Shown one piece after another: positions 7,884 to 16,350 of a stretch of DNA of 35,533 nt (positions are counted from its first letter, which is position 1; every line of letters begins with the position of its first letter). Both the position numbers and the translations under genes were made by a program. The DNA lies in contig SKQI01000248.1 of the NCBI GenBank assembly GCA_007119095.1, positions 1 through 35,533 on the forward strand, read 5' to 3'. The stretch is from Wenzhouxiangella sp. (lineage in GTDB: Bacteria > Pseudomonadota > Gammaproteobacteria > Xanthomonadales > Wenzhouxiangellaceae). The notes under the pieces are model-generated. The model was not told the DNA's origin, did not search any database, and was given only the letters and a program-made list of their open reading frames with translations.

Positions 7884-8987
7884 ATGCGCGCCATCATTCA
7901 CGTTGATATGGATGCCTTCTTTGCCAGCGTGGAGCAGCACGATGATCCGGCCCTGCGTGGCCGTCCAGTGATGGTGGGCGGCGGTAGTCATCGGGGCGTG
8001 GTCGCCGCGGCCAGCTACGAGGCGCGCCAGTTCGGCGTGCGCTCTGCGATGCCGGGCGCGGTGGCGCGCCGCTTGTGCCCACAGGGTGTTTTCGTCAAAT
8101 CACGATTTGCTCGTTATCGCGAAGTGTCTGCCGAAATCTTCACAATCTTCCGTCGCTATACCGACCTGGTGGAAGGGTTGAGTCTGGATGAGGCCTTTCT
8201 CGATGTCAGCGAAGCCGTGCGTCCGGAACGGGGGCTGGAGCAGATCGGCCGGGCCATCAAGCGCGATATCGGCCGTGTCTGTGGGCTCACGGCTTCGGTT
8301 GGCATGGCCCACAACAAGCTGCTGGCCAAGCTCGCTTCCGATTACGACAAGCCTGATGGTTTCACCCTGGTGCGTTTTGAGGATACCCGGCGATTTCTCG
8401 ATCCGCTGCCGATTCGGCGTCTGCCCGGCATTGGTCCGCGCAGCGCCGACAAGCTGCACGATGCCGGCATCTACACCTTGGGCCAGCTCAGAAGGACGCC
8501 GAGTGAGCTGCTGTTCGAGCTATTCGGCGCAACCGGCCTGGAGTTCGCCCGGCGCGCCGCCGGTAAGGATGAGCGTCCGGTCAAGTCAACCCGGGTGCGG
8601 CGTTCGATCAGCCAGGAAAACACATTCAGCCAGGACCATACATCGCTGGCATCGCTGCGGCCTGTTCTGCAGGCACAGTCCGAGCAAGTCGCCGAAACGC
8701 TGGTCAGGAAACAACTGTACGCTCGCACGGTCACCCTCAAACTTCGGTCCAGCCGCTTTTCCACCCTGACCCGAAGTTTGTCTCTGAATGGCTACACCCA
8801 GAGCGCGGATCGGATCAGCGCCACGGCCTTTGAACTGTTGGAAAACTGGGCGGAATGGCGATCTGGTTTTGCCGTTCGCCTGCTCGGTGTCGGCGTCAGC
8901 GGCCTCGAGGCCCAACCAGCCCTCGAAACCATCCTCGATGAAAACCAGGGCTGCAACCAGCCAAGTGCCGATGGCGGAGGCCACTGA
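7884..8987 (+). CDS. dinB: DNA polymerase IV (Y-family translesion polymerase)
   Basis: Error-prone translesion polymerase. 367 residues. Metal-binding Asp in HVDMDAFFASVE, catalytic SLDEAFLDVS, steric-gate Phe region, GMAHNKLLAKLASD and the helix-hairpin-helix RRLPGIGPRSADKL are all present, followed by the little-finger domain. The C-terminal tail, after GVGVSGL, has no recognisable QLxLF-type clamp-binding motif, and its last codons are part of a long palindrome. No SOS box is evident upstream, so damage induction is not supported by the sequence. Confidence 0.94.
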   Translation: MRAIIHVDMDAFFASVEQHDDPALRGRPVMVGGGSHRGVVAAASYEARQFGVRSAMPGAVARRLCPQGVFVKSRFARYREVSAEIFTIFRRYTDLVEGLSLDEAFLDVSEAVRPERGLEQIGRAIKRDIGRVCGLTASVGMAHNKLLAKLASDYDKPDGFTLVRFEDTRRFLDPLPIRRLPGIGPRSADKLHDAGIYTLGQLRRTPSELLFELFGATGLEFARRAAGKDERPVKSTRVRRSISQENTFSQDHTSLASLRPVLQAQSEQVAETLVRKQLYARTVTLKLRSSRFSTLTRSLSLNGYTQSADRISATAFELLENWAEWRSGFAVRLLGVGVSGLEAQPALETILDENQGCNQPSADGGGH

Positions 8988-9001
8988 GGGCCTCCGCCAT
9001 C
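8970..9001. terminator. 13-bp perfect hairpin over the dinB stop codon
   Basis: GATGGCGGAGGCC (8970-8982) pairs perfectly with 8989-9001; the loop ACTGAG holds part of the dinB stop. It lies between convergent dinB and fadD, so a bidirectional terminator role is likely. No T-run follows on either strand, so it is not a classical intrinsic terminator. Confidence 0.5.
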
Positions 9002-9020
9002 AAAACATCAATCGGAACAT

Positions 9021-9036
9021 CCCGATGATTGTCGGG
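9021..9036 (-). terminator. Small hairpin after fadD
   Basis: CCCGA and TCGGG separated by 6 nt, about 17 nt past the fadD stop on the minus strand. Only 5 bp and no U-tract; it may add to the larger hairpin further downstream. Confidence 0.25.
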
Positions 9037-9052
9037 CTAACGACTTGCCATC

Positions 9053-10741
9053 TCAGCTATCGGAACTGCGCGGTTCGCCAAACTGATCGCGCAGCTCGCG
9101 TCTGAGGATCTTGCCAACATTGGTCTTCGGCAGTTCGTCCACGAACTCGACGTATTTAGGAACCTTGTAGCCGGTCAACTCCTTGCGGCAGTGCTCACGC
9201 ACTTCCTTGACGGTCAGGGATTCGTCCTTGCGCACGACCACGACCTTGACCACTTCGCCCGATTTCTCATCCGGCGCGCCAATCGCGCCGACCTCAAGCA
9301 CTTTCGGGTGAGCAGCGACCACATCCTCGATTTCATTGGGATAGACGTTGAAGCCGGAGACCAGGATCATGTCCTTCTTGCGATCGACGATATAGAAAAA
9401 ACCCTGCTCGTCCATTTTCGCCATGTCACCGGTTTTCAGCCAACCCTCGTCATCAAGCACCTTGGCCGTCTCTTCCGGTCGGTTCCAGTAGCCTTTCATT
9501 ACCTGCGGGCCGTGGACGCACAGCTCGCCGGTTTCGCCGGCCGGCTGAGCATTGCCATCGGGGTCGATGACCTTGCACGAAGTCGAGGAAATCGGCAAAC
9601 CAATGGCGCCGTTGTAATCGGTCAGAGTCATCGGGTTGATGCAGGCTGCCGGCGATGTTTCGGTCAGACCATAGGCTTCGATCAACGGCACACCGGTAAT
9701 CTTTTTCCACTTGTCGGCCACGGCACGCTGTACGGCCATGCCACCGCCGAGGGTCATCCGCAGATTGGAAAAGTCGAGCTCGCTGAAGCCCGGCGTGTTG
9801 AGCAAGCCATTGAACAAGGTATTGACCCCGGTAATGGCGGTGAAATCGACGTTCGACAGTTCCTTGATGAAGCCGGGCATGTCGCGTGGGTTGGTGATCA
9901 GCACGTTGCGACCGCCGAACTTGAGGAAAACCAGGCAGTTGGCCGTCAGGGCAAAGATATGGTAGAGGGGCAGGGCGGTGATGATGGTTTCCGCGCCCGG
10001 ACTGACCCGGTCACCCAGCCAGGCCGAGGACTGCTGCATATTGGCAACCATGTTGCCATGGGTCAGCATGGCTCCCTTGGAAACGCCGGTGGTGCCGCCG
10101 GTGTATTGCAGGAACGCCAAGTCATCATGCCCCAGCTTGGTCGGGGTCAGTTTGGCGCCGGCCCCGTCGGCCAGCACGCGCTTGAAGGGTATCGCGTCGG
10201 GCAGGTTGAACTTCGGCACCATCTTTTTGATGTAGCGAAGCACGAAATTCATGATCGCTCCCTTGGGGAATCCGACCATGTCGCCCATGGTGGTCAAAAT
10301 GACGTGTTCGACATCCGTGTCATCAATGACCGCCTCAAGCACGTTGGCGAAATTCTCGATAATGACGATCGCGCGAGCGCCTGAGTCCTTGAGCTGATGC
10401 TTCAGCTCGCGAGCGGTATACAGCGGGTTGGTATTGACCACGACCAGCCCGGCCCGCAAAGCACCGAACACGGCGATGGGGTACTGCAGCACGTTCGGCA
10501 TCATGATGGCGATACGGTCGCCCGGATTCAGCCCCAGCGCCTGTAGCCGGGCACCAAAAGCGCGGCTGTACTCGTCAACCTGGGCATAGGTGAGGGTGGC
10601 GCCAAAATTCACATAGGCCACCTTGTCTGCATATTCCTGACAACTTTTTTCGATGACCTCGACCACCGAGCTGAATTCGTTCATGTCGATTTCGGCAGGC
10701 ACGTTGGCCGGATACTGGTCAAGCCACGGTTTTTCGGACAT
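9053..10741 (-). CDS. fadD: Long-chain fatty acid-CoA ligase
   Basis: Activates fatty acids to acyl-CoA through an acyl-adenylate; peripheral inner-membrane enzyme feeding beta-oxidation. 562 residues, standard FadD size. ATP/AMP motif YTGGTTGVSKGAM, the EAYGLTETSPAA motif, the FACS signature region WLKTGDMAKMDEQGFFYIVD and the C-terminal lysine in TNVGKILRRELR are visible. Single gene, divergent from the ligase-CBS gene with about 150 bp between starts. Inverted repeats in that gap may bind a regulator. Confidence 0.95.
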   Translation of the reverse strand: MSEKPWLDQYPANVPAEIDMNEFSSVVEVIEKSCQEYADKVAYVNFGATLTYAQVDEYSRAFGARLQALGLNPGDRIAIMMPNVLQYPIAVFGALRAGLVVVNTNPLYTARELKHQLKDSGARAIVIIENFANVLEAVIDDTDVEHVILTTMGDMVGFPKGAIMNFVLRYIKKMVPKFNLPDAIPFKRVLADGAGAKLTPTKLGHDDLAFLQYTGGTTGVSKGAMLTHGNMVANMQQSSAWLGDRVSPGAETIITALPLYHIFALTANCLVFLKFGGRNVLITNPRDMPGFIKELSNVDFTAITGVNTLFNGLLNTPGFSELDFSNLRMTLGGGMAVQRAVADKWKKITGVPLIEAYGLTETSPAACINPMTLTDYNGAIGLPISSTSCKVIDPDGNAQPAGETGELCVHGPQVMKGYWNRPEETAKVLDDEGWLKTGDMAKMDEQGFFYIVDRKKDMILVSGFNVYPNEIEDVVAAHPKVLEVGAIGAPDEKSGEVVKVVVVRKDESLTVKEVREHCRKELTGYKVPKYVEFVDELPKTNVGKILRRELRDQFGEPRSSDS

Positions 10742-10894
10742 GTTGTTCTACCCTTGTATTTGATCTTTATGGACTACCAAGTCCAAGCTTGGCATAGCTT
10801 GCGCGCCGACACAAGCAGCGCCCGGATTTGCCCAGGAGACACGAGCCGTTTATCATCGCTGAAACCGACGGCGTGGCCAGGAACAGCGAATCTC
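10742..10894. promoter_or_regulatory. Divergent promoter region with overlapping palindromes
   Basis: Between the fadD start and the probable start of the ligase-CBS gene. GGACT-ACCA-AGTCC (10771-10784) overlaps the palindrome CCAAGCTTGG (10783-10792). The position, 30-50 bp upstream of fadD, fits an operator. The regulator is unknown, and I could not assign -35/-10 boxes with confidence. Confidence 0.4.
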
Positions 10895-12808
10895 ATGGGC
10901 GAACAAAACGTACAGCAGACCAGCGACGAAACCACTCGCCGCGCATTCATGAAGGCCTTGCTCGACGAGGTCAGGGCCCTGGAAGACATGCATCAAAACG
11001 GCATGTTCGAGTCCGGGGTGCGTCGTATTGGCGCCGAACAGGAAATGTTTCTGGTCGATCGCGCCGCCCGGCCGGCCCTGACGGCCATGCAGATTCTCGA
11101 ACGCATGGATGACCCCCGTTTCACCCATGAACTGGGGCTATTCAATCTGGAAGCAAACCTGTCACCGCTGGAGTTGGGCGGCAACTGCTTGCGCCAGCTT
11201 GAGGCCGAAACCAACGAGGTGATGGGCATTGCCCGCGACAAGGCAGCCGAGGTCGGGAGCCGAGTCGCCCTGGTCGGCATCCTGCCTACCCTGACGCGCG
11301 AACATCTGAGTCTGGATGCGATCGTTCCCACGGCGCGTTACTTTGCCCTTAACGAGGCTTTGCTGCGTCTTCGGGGCAGCAATTTCCAGATTTCGATCAA
11401 GGGTATTGACCAGCTCAGCTTCAATCATGACAACCTGATGCTGGAGGCCTGCAATACCAGTTTCCAGATCCACTTCCAGGTCGGCCCGGAAGAGTTTGCG
11501 CATCTCTACAACATTGCCCAGGCTGTGACCGGACCGCTGCTGGCCGCGTCGGTCAATTCACCCATTCTGCTGGGCAAACGCCTCTGGCACGAAAGTCGAA
11601 TTGCCGTCTTCGAGCACTCGATTGATGCTCGCTCCGAGGCCCACGCCGCCCGCGGCCACAAGCCCAGGGTTCATTTTGGCGACAGCTGGATCGACGAATC
11701 GGTGATCGAGATTTTCAAGGAAGATATCGCTCGCTTCCGGGTCATTCTCACGACCGAGTTTGAAGATGATCCGATTGGCATGGTGGCTCGAGGCGAGGTA
11801 CCCAAGCTGAACGCACTGCGCTTGCACAATGGTACGGTCTATCGCTGGAATCGCGCCTGTTACGGGATTTCCGACAACGGCAAACCGCATCTGCGCATCG
11901 AAAACCGGGTCATTCCCTCGGGACCAACGGTGTTGGATGAGGTTGGCAACGCCGCTTTCTTTTTCGGCATGATGGCGAAACTCTCTCGCTCGGTCGACGA
12001 TATTCGAGAGCACCTCAGTTTCTCCGACGTCAAGTCGAATTTCTTGGCTGCTGCCCGAGAAGGCATTCGCGCCCAGCAGGTCTGGTTTGATGATCGCCAG
12101 ATGACCGCCCAGGAGCTGGTTCTCGATATTCTGCTGCCACTGGCCAGGGAAGGCCTGACCGAAGCCGGTATCGACAGCGACGATATCGACCGTTACCTGG
12201 GCGCGGTTCAGAAGCGCGTCGAGCGTCGACGCACCGGGGCACGCTGGCAGCTGGAGTCACTGGAGAACATGCGCGGCCAGGGCAGCGCTCACGAGTGCCT
12301 CCGGGCGCTGACCTCCAGCATGCTTGATCAGCAGCACTCGGGCAAACCCATCGCCGATTGGGAGTTGGCCGAATTCTGCCGCAGCCAGGACTGGCGGGAC
12401 AGTTACCGCACCGTTGGTCAATTCATGGCCACCGACCTGTTTACCGTCCGCCCGGACGACATCGTCGACTTCGCCGCCAGCCTGATGGAGTGGCGCTACG
12501 TCCGTCACGTGCCGGTCGAAGACGACTCCGGCCAGTTGCTTGGACTGATCTCGCACCGGCAGCTGCTGCGTCTGATCGCCCGCGGGGGCAAAATGGACCA
12601 AAGCACCATGGTCCGGGACATCATGCGTCCGGACCCGCTGTCCGTCAGCCCTGATACAACAACGGTGGAGGCCATTCGGCTGATGCGTGAGAAACGTCTG
12701 AGCTGTCTCCCTGTGGTCGAAGATGGCAAGCTGGTCGGCCTGGTTACCGAATATGACCTGATCGTGGTCGCCGGCCGCCTGCTGGAAAGCTACCTGGCCG
12801 AAGAATGA
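10895..12808 (+). CDS. GCS2-type glutamate-cysteine ligase-like protein fused to two CBS domains
   Basis: 637 residues from the ATG at 10895, preceded by AGGA 12 nt upstream. An in-frame TTG/ATG-type extension to 10754 exists but runs through the promoter region and looks non-coding. N-terminal ~470 residues resemble the GCS2 carboxylate-amine ligase family: RRIGAEQEMFLVD at about 43-55 and ELGLFNLEANLSP at about 79-91 are the ATP/glutamate-site type motifs, with LRIENRVIPSGPT later. A CBS pair follows at about 507-560 and 573-630 (second begins VRDIMRPDPLSV). CBS pairs usually bind adenosine nucleotides, so allosteric control by energy state is a reasonable inference. The true substrate is not shown. 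Ends with an ATGA overlap into the lipoprotein gene. Confidence 0.82.
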   Translation: MGEQNVQQTSDETTRRAFMKALLDEVRALEDMHQNGMFESGVRRIGAEQEMFLVDRAARPALTAMQILERMDDPRFTHELGLFNLEANLSPLELGGNCLRQLEAETNEVMGIARDKAAEVGSRVALVGILPTLTREHLSLDAIVPTARYFALNEALLRLRGSNFQISIKGIDQLSFNHDNLMLEACNTSFQIHFQVGPEEFAHLYNIAQAVTGPLLAASVNSPILLGKRLWHESRIAVFEHSIDARSEAHAARGHKPRVHFGDSWIDESVIEIFKEDIARFRVILTTEFEDDPIGMVARGEVPKLNALRLHNGTVYRWNRACYGISDNGKPHLRIENRVIPSGPTVLDEVGNAAFFFGMMAKLSRSVDDIREHLSFSDVKSNFLAAAREGIRAQQVWFDDRQMTAQELVLDILLPLAREGLTEAGIDSDDIDRYLGAVQKRVERRRTGARWQLESLENMRGQGSAHECLRALTSSMLDQQHSGKPIADWELAEFCRSQDWRDSYRTVGQFMATDLFTVRPDDIVDFAASLMEWRYVRHVPVEDDSGQLLGLISHRQLLRLIARGGKMDQSTMVRDIMRPDPLSVSPDTTTVEAIRLMREKRLSCLPVVEDGKLVGLVTEYDLIVVAGRLLESYLAEE

Positions 12809-13281
12809 GCGCCCGCCCACGCATGGATCGACAGCGGCTGACTGTCGCGGCCATCGTACTGGCCGTGCTTGCAACGCTGCTGCTGGTCGCCTGCGCACCA
12901 CCCTTGCCCGACGAGGAGCTGATCCGTCAGCGCCACGACGATATGGCCCAGGGGCTGGCCGATCGCAGCGCGCGGGCCGTGATGGCACCGTTGGCCGACG
13001 ATTTCAGCGCCGAGACCTGGAATCTCGACTTGCGCGGTGTGCGCCTGTTGCTGGAGCGGGAAATGCGCGCTCACGAGCGCCTGCGTGCCCGCATTCAGGA
13101 TTTTTCGGTCACCCTGCACGGAGAAGCGCGTGCCACTGCTGACTTCCGGCTGATCCTCACCGGCGGCAGCGGTCTCATTCCCGAGCGTGTCCGCGGTTAC
13201 CGCGTTCGAACCGGTTGGCGTCGTGAAGGTTCGGACTGGGTGATGATTTCGGCCAGTTGGGAAGACGTGGTTGGTCAGTGA
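12805..13281 (+). CDS. Small NTF2-like lipoprotein
   Basis: 158 residues. Hydrophobic signal at about 11-28 ending in the lipobox LVAC with Cys30; residue +2 is Ala, which predicts sorting to the outer membrane. The mature part (AVMAPLADDFSAETWN ... WVMISASWEDVV) has the pattern of an NTF2/SnoaL-like fold, with no catalytic residues that I can assign. Start ATG at 12805 overlaps the previous stop; ATG 12823 is an alternative that keeps the signal peptide. Its stop overlaps the GTG of the helicase gene. Function unknown. Confidence 0.78.
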   Translation: MSARPRMDRQRLTVAAIVLAVLATLLLVACAPPLPDEELIRQRHDDMAQGLADRSARAVMAPLADDFSAETWNLDLRGVRLLLEREMRAHERLRARIQDFSVTLHGEARATADFRLILTGGSGLIPERVRGYRVRTGWRREGSDWVMISASWEDVVGQ

Positions 13282-16200
13282 GTACGGCCATCGGCACCAA
13301 GGCCCTGCCCGAATCCCATCTATCGCCCCGTATCCGACGCTGGTTTGTTGACCGTTACGGCCGACCGACCGCCGTTCAGGCTGCGGCCTGGCCGGTCATT
13401 GCCGCCGGCGACAATGCCCTGGTTGTCGGCGCCACCGGCAGCGGAAAATCACTCGCCGCCTGGCTACCACTGATCGGGCGGCTGGCCGTATCGGGCCATC
13501 AGCGTGGCGTCAGCCTGCTCTACATTTCCCCGTTACGTGCCTTGTCGCGCGATATGGCCAACGGCCTGGAAGCCTGCCTCGAGGGCCTGGCGCGGGTTGA
13601 TTGCCGCGACGGCCAGGTCTTGCAAATCGGCCTGCGCACGGGTGATACCAGGCCGACCGAGCGGGCCAGGCAGCGGCGCTGCCCACCCGACATCCTGCTC
13701 ACCACGCCGGAGAGCCTGTTTGTTCTGCTTGGGAGCCGCGGCGGTCGCGACATGCTGCGCCAGGTGCGCGGTGTGATCGTCGATGAAATCCATGCCCTTG
13801 TCGAAAACAAGCGCGGCGCCCACCTGGCCCTGTCGCTGGAAAGATTGCAAAACCTGACTGGCGAACCCCTGCAGCGGATCGGACTATCCGCCACATCGCG
13901 GCCCAGGCGGCTTGCGGCCGGCTTTCTGGCCGGCGCCGGCCGGTCTTGCAGAATAGTGGGCGATCAGGCCAACACCATCCCGGAGCTCAAGCTTGAGCTG
14001 CCTGACACGCCGCTGGGACCTTTTGCGGGTAGCAACCACTGGGATCAGATCAACAACCGGCTGGTCGTGCTGGCCACGCAACCAGGCAACATGCTGGTGT
14101 TCTGCAATACCCGCTCACAGGTCGAACGGGTCGCCGCGCAGCTGGAAGATCACTTGCCGAATGACGCCCTCGCGGTCCATCACGGCAGCGTTGGCCGCGA
14201 TCGTCGCGAAACCGTGGAACAGGGGATGAAACAGGGTCAGATCAAGGTCGTGGTCTGTTCTTCCTCGCTTGAACTCGGTATTGATATCGGTGTTTTGGAC
14301 AGGGTTTGCCAGCTGGGGGCGCCGAGGGGCATCAACCCCGTCAGACAAAGAGCAGGCAGGGCCAGACATCGCCCCGATGCCGTGCCCCGCCTGCATGCAT
14401 TTCCACTGACCCTGTCCGACCTGCTGGACTGGCAGGCGCTGGCCCAGGCCCTGGGACGCGGCCAGGTTGATGTGCTGCAGCCCTGCCGGGCGCCGCATGA
14501 TGTGCTTTGCCAACACCTTGTCGCGATAGTCGCGGCCGGGCAGGAACAGATCAGCGAAATCTACCGCACGGTCACGCGGGCCTTCCCATGGCGGAAACTG
14601 CCTCTCGAGCAACTGGAGAGCCTGATCGCGATGCTGCACGACGGATTCGTCCCTGGACGCGAAGTCGGGCTTGGCCCGATTATTCGCCTGGGCCCCGATC
14701 GACTGGTTGCTGCAACCGGTGCCGCCCGCATGGCTCTGCTCAATGCCGGCACCATCCCCGAATGGTTCGAATACGAAGTGATTGCGCCCGCTCAGGAGCT
14801 TCGTCTCGGCAAGCTCGACGAAGAATTTGCCTTCGAGTCCTCTCCCGGGCAGATCCTGCAGCTGGGTGGTCAGCATTGGCGCATTCTCAGGGTATTGCCC
14901 GGACGGGTCGAAGTAGAGGATGCCGGCGACGAAACGCCCAACCTGCCGTTCTGGTTTGGTGACGGCAGCGGTCGCAGTACCAGCCTGTCACGCCAGCTTG
15001 GCGTGCTGTTGGGCGCGGCCAATCGCGGCCGCCTGCCCGCAGACCCGCAGTTGGCGGCCTACCTTGCTGAAAGTCGGGCGAGCCTGGGCCGTTTGCCCGA
15101 TGATAGAAGGATCGTTCTGGAACGTTTCTTCGACCCGTCCGGTGACCAGCACCTGGTCATCCACAGCGTGTTCGGCGCCCGTCTGAACCGGGCCTGGGGC
15201 CTTGCCCTGCGCAAGCGCTTCTGCCGCGGCTTCAACTTCGAACTGCAAGCGGCGGCAACGGACAACGGCGTGCTGATTTCACTGGGCGCGGTACACAGTT
15301 TCGATCTCGACGAAGTGCCGGGCTGGTTGAAAGCAAGCCAGCTCAGGGATCTGCTGATCCAGGCCATGCTCGATACCCCGATTTTTCAGACCAGGCTGCG
15401 CTGGTGCGCCAATACCGCCATGGCCATCCAGCGCCGAGATTTTCAGGGCCGGATACCGGCCCAGGTACAGCGCAACCAGACCGAAAACCTGATCGCGAGG
15501 ATCTTCCCCGACCAGCTTGCCTGCCTGGAAAACCTGAGCGGCGAGCGCCGGGTTCCCGATCACCCCCTGGTCGAGCAAGCCCTGCGGGACTGCCTGAATG
15601 AGTACCTGGACCTGACCGGCCTGGAACGACTCTACCGACGCCTGGAGCGTGGCGAGGTGCATGTGCAGGCCGTCGATACAACCTTTCCTTCGCCACTGGC
15701 CATGGCACTCATTCATGCCCCGCGCAACAGCTTCCTGGATCCCGCGGCAGCGGAAGAAAGACGCACACGCAGCTTCGAGCAGCACCCGGACCGGAGAGCA
15801 GCGCCATCGGCCCGACCGCCGGCAGGCAGCTCGCCGGCCTTGAGCAGTGATCGTTTTGAACAACAGTTACTGTCTGCCGGCTATCTGTTGCCGGTCGAGG
15901 CCGAGCGCCAGGTGCTGGGTGCAGCTTTCCTGAAACTGGTACGCGACAGGTCAGCGATCAGCCTGCACCTGAACGCTGGGCAATGCCTCTGGGTTCATGT
16001 CGAGCGCCTGGCCGAAGCCATGGCCATCTGGCCTGATGCCCGGCTGCAGCCGCTGCTGCCGGCCGGGCTGCGGCCATCGCCGGTCAGCGACGCTGACGAA
16101 GCCTTGAGCCGGTTGCTTCTGGGGAGATGCCGCTTGCTCGGAGGGGTAACGGTGGCGCAGCTGGCTGGGGAAAATGGACTCGACATGACATCCATCCATG

Positions 16201-16304
16201 CTGCGTTATTGCGCCTTCGCACTGAAGGGTTGCTGACTTCTCAGGATCAGGGCGACAACGTCGTCTTCAGAGAAAGAAAACCCGCAGCCGTTGCTGCGGG
16301 TTGA
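13278..16304 (+). CDS. Lhr-type superfamily 2 helicase
   Basis: Large ATP-dependent nucleic-acid helicase, about 1008 residues. Walker A VVGATGSGKSLAAW, DEIH box VIVDEIHAL, motif III LSATSRP, motif IV-V region LVFCNTR and SSSLELGIDIGVLD, motif VI RQRAGRARHR. The segments PHDVLCQHLVAI, the Lhr-core domain (VHSVFGARLNRAWGLALRKRF) and a C-terminal winged-helix region place it in the Lhr family. It is longer than an Lhr core and shorter than E. coli Lhr (~1540). Start: GTG at 13278 overlapping the upstream stop is preferred to TTG at 13257. No ligase or nuclease partner gene is adjacent. The stop lies inside the terminator of the opposing cox operon. Confidence 0.88.
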   Translation: MSTAIGTKALPESHLSPRIRRWFVDRYGRPTAVQAAAWPVIAAGDNALVVGATGSGKSLAAWLPLIGRLAVSGHQRGVSLLYISPLRALSRDMANGLEACLEGLARVDCRDGQVLQIGLRTGDTRPTERARQRRCPPDILLTTPESLFVLLGSRGGRDMLRQVRGVIVDEIHALVENKRGAHLALSLERLQNLTGEPLQRIGLSATSRPRRLAAGFLAGAGRSCRIVGDQANTIPELKLELPDTPLGPFAGSNHWDQINNRLVVLATQPGNMLVFCNTRSQVERVAAQLEDHLPNDALAVHHGSVGRDRRETVEQGMKQGQIKVVVCSSSLELGIDIGVLDRVCQLGAPRGINPVRQRAGRARHRPDAVPRLHAFPLTLSDLLDWQALAQALGRGQVDVLQPCRAPHDVLCQHLVAIVAAGQEQISEIYRTVTRAFPWRKLPLEQLESLIAMLHDGFVPGREVGLGPIIRLGPDRLVAATGAARMALLNAGTIPEWFEYEVIAPAQELRLGKLDEEFAFESSPGQILQLGGQHWRILRVLPGRVEVEDAGDETPNLPFWFGDGSGRSTSLSRQLGVLLGAANRGRLPADPQLAAYLAESRASLGRLPDDRRIVLERFFDPSGDQHLVIHSVFGARLNRAWGLALRKRFCRGFNFELQAAATDNGVLISLGAVHSFDLDEVPGWLKASQLRDLLIQAMLDTPIFQTRLRWCANTAMAIQRRDFQGRIPAQVQRNQTENLIARIFPDQLACLENLSGERRVPDHPLVEQALRDCLNEYLDLTGLERLYRRLERGEVHVQAVDTTFPSPLAMALIHAPRNSFLDPAAAEERRTRSFEQHPDRRAAPSARPPAGSSPALSSDRFEQQLLSAGYLLPVEAERQVLGAAFLKLVRDRSAISLHLNAGQCLWVHVERLAEAMAIWPDARLQPLLPAGLRPSPVSDADEALSRLLLGRCRLLGGVTVAQLAGENGLDMTSIHAALLRLRTEGLLTSQDQGDNVVFRERKPAAVAAG
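16270..16302 (-). terminator. Intrinsic terminator of the cox operon
   Basis: On the minus strand: stem CCCGCAGC, loop AACG, stem GCTGCGGG (16281-16300), then TTTTCTTTCT. An 8-bp GC stem plus U-tract is a classical intrinsic terminator for coxC. It overlaps the last codons and stop of the convergent helicase gene. Confidence 0.85.
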
Positions 16305-16350
16305 GTCGATTCATTGGAGGGCAACGCGCCCGCCAGCAGCGCCGGCGGCA

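Noticed and set aside
9191..10384. 397-residue open frame antisense to fadD
   Set aside because: High-GC shadow of fadD, whose motifs are complete; no family pattern in the antisense product.
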